A stretch of 8,827 nt of DNA from UBA9926 sp913052075 (lineage in GTDB: Bacteria; Pseudomonadota; Gammaproteobacteria; Pseudomonadales; Azotimanducaceae): NCBI GenBank assembly GCA_913052075.1, contig CAJXDD010000110.1:1-8827 (forward strand). Direction: 5' to 3'. Position numbers and translations under genes: made by a program. Of this stretch, positions 1 to 5,379 are shown piece by piece. The notes under the pieces were generated by a model that saw only the letters and a list, made by a program, of their open reading frames with translations, searched no databases and was not told the origin of the DNA. Numbering within the stretch: position 1 is the first letter of the stretch; every line of letters begins with the position of its first letter.

Positions 1-60
1 TTTCCCCGTCTTGTTGGAAGCGTGTGGTTAGCACGAGTGAAACTCAGACTAAAGCCAATG

Positions 61-87
61 CCCTCATAAGGGGGGGGACAGGGAAAG
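61..87 (+). promoter_or_regulatory. G-tract ribosome-binding region, possible hairpin
   Basis: Eight consecutive G residues (70-77) lie 10 bases before the ATG at 88, and a second purine-rich block AGGGA (80-84) lies 3 bases before it and 9 before the in-frame ATG at 94. Either block could act as Shine-Dalgarno sequence, so the start may be codon 1 or codon 3. CCCT (61-64) can pair with AGGG (69-72) across a 4-base loop and would hide part of the G tract. Long G tracts also attract slippage and sequencing error. Confidence 0.4.
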
Positions 88-576
88 ATGTCCATGTTTA
101 AGTTCCTTGCTGAGAGGAGATCACTTTGGATTGCGTTCGTCTCTACGATTCTTATTACGATCGCGTTTCCAGTTGCCACTTCGTTTTGGCAAGTCCCTCT
201 TATAGACGCCATATCTGATCCGACCGAAGTGCGGCAGGTGATTTCCGATATGACCCCCAGCCAGAGAGTCGTTCACGCGTGGATTACAGCCACATTAGAT
301 GTCGCTTATCCATTGGCATATGGTGCTTTGTTCATCGGCTCGGCTTACGCGTTTTATGAGCGATTTGGACGTTACATTGCGTTCAGTTTGCTTGTTGTAG
401 TTCCTACGGATTTGTTAGAGGGCGTTGTCCAAGTAGCGGCCCTGATGGGATCTGCTGATTTACTTGCCGCGAAAGCAGTACTAACGCCACTTAAAACAAT
501 ATTGTTTCTGATGGGTGCAGCGACAACACTATTTGGTTGGTTGATTTGGGCGGTTGGCCGAACTCAAGATCGCTAG
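88..576 (+). CDS. Four-helix inner-membrane protein, unknown function
   Basis: A 162-residue protein with four predicted hydrophobic helices at about 13-33, 63-89, 95-119 and 132-156, so it should sit in the cytoplasmic membrane with both ends on the same side. The loop after helix 1 (about 35-62) is polar. Polar residues inside or at the edge of helices stand out: H63, then T69-L70-D71 and Y74-P75 in helix 2; P106, D108 and E111 in helix 3; K129 and K136 around helix 4. Buried His, Asp, Glu and Lys suggest a conserved functional or ligand-binding core rather than a mere anchor, but I do not recognise the family by name. The start at 88 follows a strong G-rich ribosome site; ATG at 94 is an alternative. 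The next gene begins 80 bases downstream on the same strand, so the two could be co-transcribed. Existence as a gene is likely; function is unknown. Confidence 0.75.
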   Translation: MSMFKFLAERRSLWIAFVSTILITIAFPVATSFWQVPLIDAISDPTEVRQVISDMTPSQRVVHAWITATLDVAYPLAYGALFIGSAYAFYERFGRYIAFSLLVVVPTDLLEGVVQVAALMGSADLLAAKAVLTPLKTILFLMGAATTLFGWLIWAVGRTQDR

Positions 577-609
577 CTTTCAACAAACCAGTGCCTTTGT
601 GTTAAATAG

Positions 610-629
610 TACAGACACCTGTATCTGTA
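610..629. repeat. Short inverted repeat between the first two genes
   Basis: TACAGA (610-615) and TCTGTA (624-629) are perfect inverted copies separated by 8 bases. An alternative pairing is ACAG (611-614) with CTGT (619-622). It lies 33 bases after the upstream stop and 27 before the next ATG. It could be an operator for the secreted-protein gene or a weak RNA hairpin. No T-run follows, so it is not a standard terminator, and it does not fit the LexA spacing. Confidence 0.25.
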
Positions 630-656
630 TGACGACTGATGGAAGCATTAGGTTAG

Positions 657-1163
657 ATGATCCTAACACCACGCATTCGGACTTGGATTTGGATAGGGTT
701 GCTGAGTCTATGTTTCGTAAGTCATGCAGTCGCATCTGAGGAGATTACCGAGCCTGAGCTTATCTTTAGCGACAGTATTTGTACTTTCTCTAAAATCCCA
801 ATCCTGTCTTTATTCGTCCCATGTAGAGCTTCTACTGAAACCAGGGAAGCTGCTTTGAAGAGCTATTGGCAAAGTGAAGACGATGCAGAGCTTTGTCATT
901 ACTTCTACTTTCCGCTTGCAGATCCCAGTGCTTCTGAGGCGCTACTAATGACGAACTACAGAATCATGGAAGCAGAGATCAAAGCCAGAGGCGTGAACTG
1001 CATTGAAGAACACAGAAATATATTCTGGTACAGAGGTAAACAGACAAAGTCGATGCTAACGAAGTTTTTAGATAAAAAGGCCGCCCAAACCCGCTCTGAT
1101 GTATCTGCTCAGGTACAACTCAAAGTCAGACACACATTCACCGCCCCCCGCCATAACAACTGA
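657..1163 (+). CDS. Small secreted protein with signal peptide, unknown function
   Basis: A 168-residue protein that begins with a short charged stretch (R6, R8) and a hydrophobic core of about residues 10-24 ending in an Ala-Val-Ala-Ser cleavage-like site near residue 27. It is therefore predicted to be exported by Sec. The mature part contains four cysteines (in SIC, VPC, ELC and VNC contexts), an even number that would allow two disulfides in the periplasm. It contains a Glu/Asp-rich middle and a Lys/Arg-rich C-terminal third, ending His-Asn-Asn. No catalytic motif is visible and I do not recognise the family. The start has only a weak GGAAG ribosome site (641-645) 11 bases upstream. Sampled GC is low: 23 of 60 bases at 781-840, against 39 of 60 at 4921-4980 in the oxygenase gene. 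This could mean separate ancestry. The signal peptide makes it more credible than a random ORF. Confidence 0.6.
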   Translation: MILTPRIRTWIWIGLLSLCFVSHAVASEEITEPELIFSDSICTFSKIPILSLFVPCRASTETREAALKSYWQSEDDAELCHYFYFPLADPSASEALLMTNYRIMEAEIKARGVNCIEEHRNIFWYRGKQTKSMLTKFLDKKAAQTRSDVSAQVQLKVRHTFTAPRHNN

Positions 1164-1178
1164 TCTAAGTTTAGAGAT

Positions 1179-1200
1179 TTTGGACAAATATTTGGACAAA
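1179..1200. repeat. Tandem direct repeat TTTGGACAAA
   Basis: TTTGGACAAA occurs at 1179-1188 and again at 1191-1200, 12 bases apart start to start, in an AT-rich setting. One helical turn between copies suggests a paired protein-binding site. From memory, repeats of this kind are found at the edges of integrase-borne islands, so this could be a relict attachment or excisionase-type site. No integrase or tRNA gene is visible to confirm that. Confidence 0.35.
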
Positions 1201-1411
1201 AATGTCTAGCAGTCGTAAAATATCCGCCTGAAAAACCTATATTTACAGACTAATATCAATACCTTAAAACCCTTATGGTACTGGCCCTCGGTACCAACCT
1301 AAGAGCAACACAGTGTCTTCGTAACTCTCCCTCTACGTCGTTCCAACACGACCTTATGTTGCCGAAAACATGCCTTGACCTTATACAACACCCCCCTTCG
1401 CCTGTGCATAC

Positions 1412-1477
1412 TCTCGACTCACAGAGGACCTTACGCCAAGGATTCGCGAGCTAACGCGATTCCGGTTAGAGTCGAGA
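1412..1477 (+). promoter_or_regulatory. Candidate structured 5' leader of the nitroreductase gene
   Basis: A perfect 9-bp inverted repeat, TCTCGACTC (1412-1420) and GAGTCGAGA (1469-1477), encloses further nested pairing: GGA (1426-1428) with TCC (1461-1463), a hairpin CCTT/AAGG (1429-1432/1438-1441), and a hairpin TCGCG/CGCGA (1444-1448/1455-1459). Together they form a compact three-way junction on a 5x5 internal loop. The structure ends 22 bases before the ATG and 8 bases before the ribosome site (1486-1490), the usual place for a cis-regulatory RNA. It matches no riboswitch consensus I can recall. A DNA operator palindrome with chance inner pairing is the alternative. Confidence 0.35.
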
Positions 1478-1499
1478 AAAATATCTAGGAATCCAGTTA

Positions 1500-2117
1500 A
1501 TGTTCAATTCTGACTTTACGCTCAGTCAAGCCATGTATGAATGTAGGGCCATGCGGCGACTGAAAGCAGATCCTGTCAGTGACGAAGTCTTAGTCGATCT
1601 CATTGATGCTGCAAACCAGGCGGCCAGTGGTAGCAACGCCCAGATGGCCAGGTGGATTGTGGTTAAAGATCCCGCACAAAAGAGAAAACTAGCTGATCTC
1701 AATCGACTTCACGGAGAACCCTATATCGCAGCAGATAGAGAGAACCCGAGAGACGATAAACAACGCCGATTACTTGACGCGGTCATCTGGCAGATGGACC
1801 ACATGCATGAGATACCCGCACTAATCGTCGCCTGCTACGACTATGGGACTAGAGTTGACGGGCTTGAGATTTACAGGAAAGCGGGATCAGTCTGGCCAGG
1901 GATCCAGAATTTATTATTAACCGCTCGTGCGGCGGGTCTTGGCGCGACGCCGACGACTTTGGCTCTGCGTGACCAAGATATGGTCCGGGATGCACTAGGA
2001 CTTCCAGAAAGTTTCGCCGCGCTATGTTTGCTTCCCATAGGCTATCCCATGGGACGGTTTGGCCCTGTGACGCGTAAGCCCATTGAGACCATTATGCGGT
2101 TTGACCGCTGGTCGTAG
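1500..2117 (+). CDS. Nitroreductase-family FMN-dependent oxidoreductase
   Basis: A 205-residue cytosolic flavoenzyme of the nitroreductase fold. Family members bind FMN, work as homodimers, and use NAD(P)H to reduce nitro groups, quinones, enones or similar acceptors. Visible signatures: the N-terminal FMN-phosphate arginine cluster R16, R19, R20 (C-R-x-M-R-R); the S43-G-S-N46-x-Q48 flavin-binding turn followed by the W-I-V-V strand (52-55); the dimer-interface helix W132-P-G-I-Q-N137 and the A-A-G-L-G-A-T stretch (144-150) that closes over the flavin; and the late I-G-Y-P segment (180-183). Length is normal for the family. The start at 1500 has a TAGGA ribosome site 9 bases upstream. The gene stands alone on the + strand, preceded by a possible structured leader and followed by a long non-coding gap. 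The native substrate cannot be told; a role as an ene- or nitro-reductase in the neighbouring catabolic set is inference. Confidence 0.9.
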   Translation: MFNSDFTLSQAMYECRAMRRLKADPVSDEVLVDLIDAANQAASGSNAQMARWIVVKDPAQKRKLADLNRLHGEPYIAADRENPRDDKQRRLLDAVIWQMDHMHEIPALIVACYDYGTRVDGLEIYRKAGSVWPGIQNLLLTARAAGLGATPTTLALRDQDMVRDALGLPESFAALCLLPIGYPMGRFGPVTRKPIETIMRFDRWS

Positions 2118-2421
2118 CATCAGACTAAAGCGTCGTGAATGACGCCAAGAATTTTGCAAACAAAGCGGGTCCGGCGACCTGACGAAAAATGTTATACGCA
2201 TAAGCTGGCTCACAAGAAGATAGAGTTTAACAAAGCAGATCCCACTGGCTGTCTCGCGTGCCAACCTCAATCACCTGGTCAGAGCTAAAACCCTTACAAT
2301 TATGAGCAACGCTTACTGCACAATCCGAACAACATCTAGTTTCAAGATAGCACCGAGGCCTTTGCTGTTAAGGAGTTTAGTGAACAAATCCGAAGACTAC
2401 CTGAGGGGAAACCTCTTTAGC

Positions 2422-2449
2422 TGCCTTTTCGGCATTCGCAGTAAAGGCA
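2422..2449 (+). promoter_or_regulatory. Hairpin with two mutually exclusive pairings
   Basis: TGCCTTT (2422-2428) pairs perfectly with AAAGGCA (2443-2449) over a 14-base loop. The same TGCC (2422-2425) can instead pair with GGCA (2431-2434) over a 5-base loop. Alternative stems of this kind occur in attenuators, but it lies about 130 bases before the SDR start, so any role is speculative. Confidence 0.2.
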
Positions 2450-2570
2450 ATGACGGGTAACCTCGTGTTTTGAATCCAATAACGCAATTTGAGCCCTTAG
2501 TGTTCTGGGTTTTGGATATCGGTAGAACCCCCGACTAATTACGCTCGTGTATGATCGATGCAATCTCAAT

Positions 2571-2576
2571 AGGGAG
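2571..2576 (+). promoter_or_regulatory. Ribosome-binding site fixing the SDR start
   Basis: AGGGAG ends 5 bases before the ATG at 2582. It favours this start over the out-of-frame ATG at 2551 and over the internal in-frame Met at codon 10. Confidence 0.6.
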
Positions 2577-2581
2577 AATCC

Positions 2582-3382
2582 ATGACGTTCAAACTGCCTT
2601 TAGAAAATATGAATGTCCTGGTAACCGGCGGTGGGAGCGGCATTGGGCTAGCCTGTGCAGAATCCTTTTATCGCGATGGCGCAAACGTCGCGCTTATGGG
2701 CCGTTCCGATATCCGTCTTGCCGAGGCCCGCTCGGCGCTTGAGTCTATCGATGCGCCTGGCCTAGTCTCGACTGTCTCGGGTGATGTGGCAAATGAGACA
2801 GATGTTGAACAAGCGGTTGATTCAGCAAGGCTTGAAGGCTCACTCGATATCTTGGTGGCCAGTGCCGGGAGGGGTGCGTTGTCTCCTGTCACGGCTACCG
2901 ATGCCGATGAGTGGAATGACGTGATAGCAACGAATCTGAGCGGCACATTCTACAGCTTCAAACACGCCGCTAGACACATGCCGAACGGGGGCGCCATGTG
3001 TGCCATTTCATCGATCGCTGGTGTGCGAACTCACCGATTGATGAGCACCTACTGCGTCAGCAAAGCGGGTATCGATATGTTGGTAAAAAATACCGCCGAC
3101 GAGCTTGGCCATCAGGGCATCCGAGTCAACAGCGTGTGTCCAGGACTCGTGGAGACAGAGCTGGCAAGTGCCTTACTAGAAACGCCGCCGGTCTTGGAAG
3201 ATTATTTGAACTGCATGCCAATTAAGCGTCATGGCACGGTCAACGACATTGCGGCTGCGGTCCGTTTTCTTTGCGGTCCTGAATCATCATGGATTACGGG
3301 CGTTGTACTCAGTGTCGATGGCGGCCACCACCTGCGCCGGGGGCCCGACCTAACTCCTTTCGTGCCCGGCAGCCAAGGCTGA
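2582..3382 (+). CDS. Short-chain dehydrogenase/reductase (SDR), classical type
   Basis: A 266-residue Rossmann-fold oxidoreductase that interconverts an alcohol and a ketone with NAD(P)(H) in the cytosol. The cofactor motif T15-G-G-G-S-G-I-G22 is intact. R41 just after the second strand (G-R-S) suggests NADP(H) preference. D68-V69 marks the adenine-contacting site. The catalytic tetrad is N118, S144, Y157 and K161 (Y-x-x-x-K). The usual N-N-A-G motif reads A93-S-A-G96, so its first Asn is replaced. C-G-P-E-S-S-W-I-T-G and V-D-G-G near the end complete the fold. The C-terminal tail (H-L-R-R-G-P-D-L) continues about 15 residues past the usual end and may cover the substrate pocket. The gene converges on the amidohydrolase with only 22 bases between stops. 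It belongs to the 3-oxoacyl-ACP reductase-like group of SDRs, but a catabolic role is more likely here; the substrate is unknown. Confidence 0.9.
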   Translation: MTFKLPLENMNVLVTGGGSGIGLACAESFYRDGANVALMGRSDIRLAEARSALESIDAPGLVSTVSGDVANETDVEQAVDSARLEGSLDILVASAGRGALSPVTATDADEWNDVIATNLSGTFYSFKHAARHMPNGGAMCAISSIAGVRTHRLMSTYCVSKAGIDMLVKNTADELGHQGIRVNSVCPGLVETELASALLETPPVLEDYLNCMPIKRHGTVNDIAAAVRFLCGPESSWITGVVLSVDGGHHLRRGPDLTPFVPGSQG

Positions 3383-3399
3383 CATCAAACAGTCGGGCA
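3363..3399. terminator. Possible bidirectional hairpin at the convergent gene junction
   Basis: TGCCCG (3363-3368) pairs with CGGGCA (3394-3399), and inside it CAGCC (3370-3374) can pair with GGCTG (3377-3381), spanning the SDR stop codon. It sits exactly where two convergent transcripts meet, which suits a shared transcript end. There is no T-run on either side, so it is not a canonical intrinsic terminator. Confidence 0.25.
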
Positions 3400-3404
3400 G
3401 CAGA

Positions 3405-4412
3405 TCATTGAGCCTCGATTCGGTAGGTCTGCATGGCGGTTCGATAGAACAACTGATCTCGCTCATCAGCTGAGAAGTCCTGCACTAATTTTTTAAAGGA
3501 GTTCCAAAGCACTCGATAGGAGCAGCTCTGCCGATCAACGGGGAAATTGCTCTCGAACATACAGCGCTCAACACCAAAATATTCAATCGCCGTCAAGTAA
3601 TACTGGCGGGTGAGCCTTACCAACTCATCGGAAGTTGGCGGCTGAGCGCGCTTATGCAAACCAAATCCATTGACGGGCATTACGAGCCCACCAAGCTTCA
3701 CGTTCACGTTCTCGAGTTTGCTGAGTAGGCTGATTGACCGTTTCCAGTCCTCAAAAACCTGCGTTGCCTGCCCTGCATAGGGCCCGATTCCCAGGGGTCC
3801 ACCGAAGTGGTCCAAGACGATATTTGCCTCTGGAAACGCTGATGCCAAATCTGTGAGTTCATCAATTTGGCTATGGTACAGCCAGGCATCAAAGGACCAA
3901 CCTTGGTCAACCAAGATCTTAAATCCTCGACGAAATTCGGGACTCGATAGCATCCCTTCAAAAGGGTCGCTATGCGAGTTTCGTATCGCGCTATCTGGAT
4001 GCCAACCCGCAGCGTGACGAATCCCTCTGAACCGTTCGCTGGCGCTTGCATGGCTTGCTAGCACTCGCTCAATCTGTGGCGACATTAAGTCAGCAAAACT
4101 GACAATGCCAGATGCGATTCGTGGCTCACCATAGCGCCCAGATGCTGACATAGCTGCAATGCCGTTGACGAACTCGGTTTCACCGACTGGCTTGAATGCC
4201 TCGTCTTCTGTTGCTCGATACATGCTCGCGCATTCAACGAATACGGTGTGTTCAACACGATGACCGTCATTGATATCTAGTAAGAACTCATCCAGCAAAT
4301 ATCGGTGCGTCGGGTGGTCCCAAAGATGATGATGTGGATCGCATATCCGTTGGTTTGGGTCGACCACTGGCTCAGCGACCTGGTCAAGCCAATGTTGATT
4401 TTGATATCCCAT
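3405..4412 (-). CDS. Amidohydrolase-2 family TIM-barrel hydrolase (lactonase-like)
   Basis: A 335-residue cytosolic metal-dependent hydrolase of the amidohydrolase-2 group (COG3618-like), which hydrolyses lactones or decarboxylates and hydrates ring-cleavage products. Visible features in order: the metal-binding H-x-H near the N-terminus in D25-P-H-H-H-L-W-D32; the E60 strand end (V-F-V-E-C); F-R-G-I-R-H133 followed by a W-H-P loop; L178-Y-H180; L200-D-H202-F-G-G-P206, a conserved barrel His; and F286-E-S-N-F-P-V-D293 at the end of strand 8. In many relatives that last motif reads G-S-D-x-P with a metal- or water-binding Asp; here the position is Asn289, as in an F-E-S-N-F-P-V-D subgroup that I recall. 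The start has a strong ribosome site (complement of 4418-4425, AAGGAAGG). It is transcribed divergently from the oxygenase operon across 136 bases and converges on the SDR, which suggests one catabolic locus. Family call is firm, substrate unknown. Confidence 0.88.
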   Translation of the reverse strand: MGYQNQHWLDQVAEPVVDPNQRICDPHHHLWDHPTHRYLLDEFLLDINDGHRVEHTVFVECASMYRATEDEAFKPVGETEFVNGIAAMSASGRYGEPRIASGIVSFADLMSPQIERVLASHASASERFRGIRHAAGWHPDSAIRNSHSDPFEGMLSSPEFRRGFKILVDQGWSFDAWLYHSQIDELTDLASAFPEANIVLDHFGGPLGIGPYAGQATQVFEDWKRSISLLSKLENVNVKLGGLVMPVNGFGLHKRAQPPTSDELVRLTRQYYLTAIEYFGVERCMFESNFPVDRQSCSYRVLWNSFKKLVQDFSADERDQLFYRTAMQTYRIEAQ

Positions 4413-4548
4413 GGCACCTTCCTTTGTGGGCCTACTTGCAGCCTATCCATTGATTTCGATACCCTGCAACTATTGTTGCAAATCACCCTAATTGATCACA
4501 TCTTTAATTGTGTTGTGACATTACTTCTAAAAGATCCGAGTCCTTTTT
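4413..4548. promoter_or_regulatory. Divergent promoter region with perfect operator-like palindrome
   Basis: The 136 bases between the divergent amidohydrolase and oxygenase starts must contain promoters for both. TGCAAC (4465-4470) and GTTGCA (4475-4480) form a perfect 6+6 inverted repeat with a 4-base spacer, near the middle. This is the size and symmetry of a site for a dimeric repressor (TetR-, GntR- or LacI-like). ATCAC also occurs twice (4482-4486, 4495-4499), with TGATCA and TTGTGA nearby. No regulator gene is in the window. The amidohydrolase side has a strong ribosome site; the oxygenase side has only GAG (4538-4540). Confidence 0.5.
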
Positions 4549-5379
4549 ATGGCCCTTGATACTAACGTTGTGCATACCGACCTCAATTACCTGATTCCAG
4601 ATGGGTTCGAGAGCGCACCTAATTCTGTGACCGTTCGTGACGCAAGACGGATGCCTAGGGAATCCTGGCAAACACTTGGTTTTGAATTGTTCCACTTCCC
4701 ATCGGTGGTGAAGAGTTGGGACGATGATAATGCCATCGCTCAGTTGCACTACAAGGAACTGGTCGAATTTGCCATCGAACAAACAGGCGCCGATGTGGCC
4801 ACCATCTCAGGTCACATCAAACGCAATCCTAGTGAATCGGCAAAGCATGAGGATCTTGCTCCTATTACCTTCGTTCATTCAGACTTCGCGCCCAGCTACC
4901 GCCAGGTGATTTTCGACCGTCACGCGGAGCCTGACTCCCTCCCTGACCTGGTGGTGGGCAAAAAGGAAGCGTCGAGCGAGCACCCCAATTTGAGCCAAGC
5001 ATCCCGCATATTGATCCTGCAATTTTGGCGAAATTTAGGGCCCAAAAAGATGGATCTGCCTATCGCATTCTGTAATCCCGCTAGTATCGATACCGGATCG
5101 CTCCGATTTTTACCGGTCGAGGACTACGCGGGATCAGGGACCTTTTTTGAGACCATCGGAATCGAATCCAATAACGTGGAAAACCATGATTGGCGTTACT
5201 TCCCAGAGATGACTCAAGACGAAATGGTGGTATTTAGAACGTTTGATACAGCGCGTCAGGAGCAAGATCTACCAGACTGGACCCCGCATTCTGCGTTTCG
5301 AGATCCAGCGGTCGCACTTGGGGCGCCGGCTCGTTCATCCATAGAGTGCCGAGTGCACTGCTTCTTTTTCGATGAGTAA
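4549..5379 (+). CDS. CmcJ/NvfI-type putative Fe(II)/2-oxoglutarate oxygenase
   Basis: A 276-residue protein resembling the CmcJ/NvfI family, named after a cephamycin methoxylation protein and a fungal meroterpenoid oxygenase. Members are putative or proven non-heme iron, 2-oxoglutarate-dependent oxygenases acting on small molecules. Visible signatures: V109-H110-S-D112, fitting the H-x-D iron motif; the R-x-x-x-x-L-Q-F-W-R-N-L-G-P block that precedes the central strand; L-P-I-A-F-C-N-P-x-S; W215-R-Y-F-P-E-M-T-Q-D-E-M, strongly typical of the family; H247 in P-H-S-A-F-R-D-P as probable third iron ligand; and R251, R262 or R268 as candidates for binding 2-oxoglutarate carboxylate. Length is normal. 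It lacks a signal peptide. The ribosome site is weak. The stop overlaps the start of the PepSY gene by 8 bases, so the two proteins are probably made together. Substrate is unknown; hydroxylation or desaturation of a ring compound is inference. Confidence 0.82.
   Translation: MALDTNVVHTDLNYLIPDGFESAPNSVTVRDARRMPRESWQTLGFELFHFPSVVKSWDDDNAIAQLHYKELVEFAIEQTGADVATISGHIKRNPSESAKHEDLAPITFVHSDFAPSYRQVIFDRHAEPDSLPDLVVGKKEASSEHPNLSQASRILILQFWRNLGPKKMDLPIAFCNPASIDTGSLRFLPVEDYAGSGTFFETIGIESNNVENHDWRYFPEMTQDEMVVFRTFDTARQEQDLPDWTPHSAFRDPAVALGAPARSSIECRVHCFFFDE

Larger units (their letters stand above)
1164..1499. other. Non-coding interval with repeats and a structured leader
   Basis: No ORF with a credible ribosome site or protein-like composition is seen on either strand here. 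The interval holds, left to right: a tandem TTTGGACAAA repeat (1179-1200); a hairpin GGTACTG/CGGTACC with a 5-base loop and one G-T pair (1277-1295), not followed by a T-run; and the branched inverted-repeat region at 1412-1477 next to the nitroreductase start. The left half is AT-rich. Confidence 0.6.
2118..2581. other. Long non-coding gap between nitroreductase and SDR genes
   Basis: About 460 bases without a convincing gene. A - strand open frame that runs in from the nitroreductase end (2022-2270) is Arg/Leu-rich, overlaps real coding sequence and lacks a ribosome site, so I treat it as a shadow. Recognisable items are a small GAGG/CCTC hairpin (2403-2406/2412-2415) followed by TTT, alternative hairpins at 2422-2449, and overlapping short inverted repeats GTTCT/AGAAC (2502-2506/2524-2528) and GGGTT/AACCC (2507-2511/2526-2530) near the SDR gene. 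The last two could overlap its promoter. No clear -35/-10 pair stands out. Confidence 0.55.

Noticed and set aside
610..629. LexA (SOS) box
   Set aside because: The CTGT and ACAG halves are in the wrong order and spacing for CTGT-N8-ACAG.
554..739. 61-codon + strand open frame bridging the first two genes
   Set aside because: It overlaps both neighbours in another frame. The frame at 657 instead gives a good signal peptide and a longer protein.
1277..1295. Intrinsic terminator or tRNA 3' end (CCTCGGTACCA-like)
   Set aside because: The hairpin is followed by no T-run, and no cloverleaf can be built upstream of the CCA-like end.
1412..1477. Integron attC recombination site
   Set aside because: The outer inverted repeat and internal hairpins resemble attC folding, but GTTAGAG does not fit the GTTRRRY core and no properly spaced RYYYAAC inverse core is present.
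2022..2270. 82-codon - strand open frame over the nitroreductase end and the following gap
   Set aside because: It overlaps the conserved C-terminus of the nitroreductase, has a low-complexity Arg/Leu/Ser product and no Shine-Dalgarno sequence.
4305..4559. 84-codon + strand open frame antisense to the amidohydrolase N-terminus
   Set aside because: Its hydrophobic look comes from the complement of the amidohydrolase start and the divergent promoter; there is no ribosome site.
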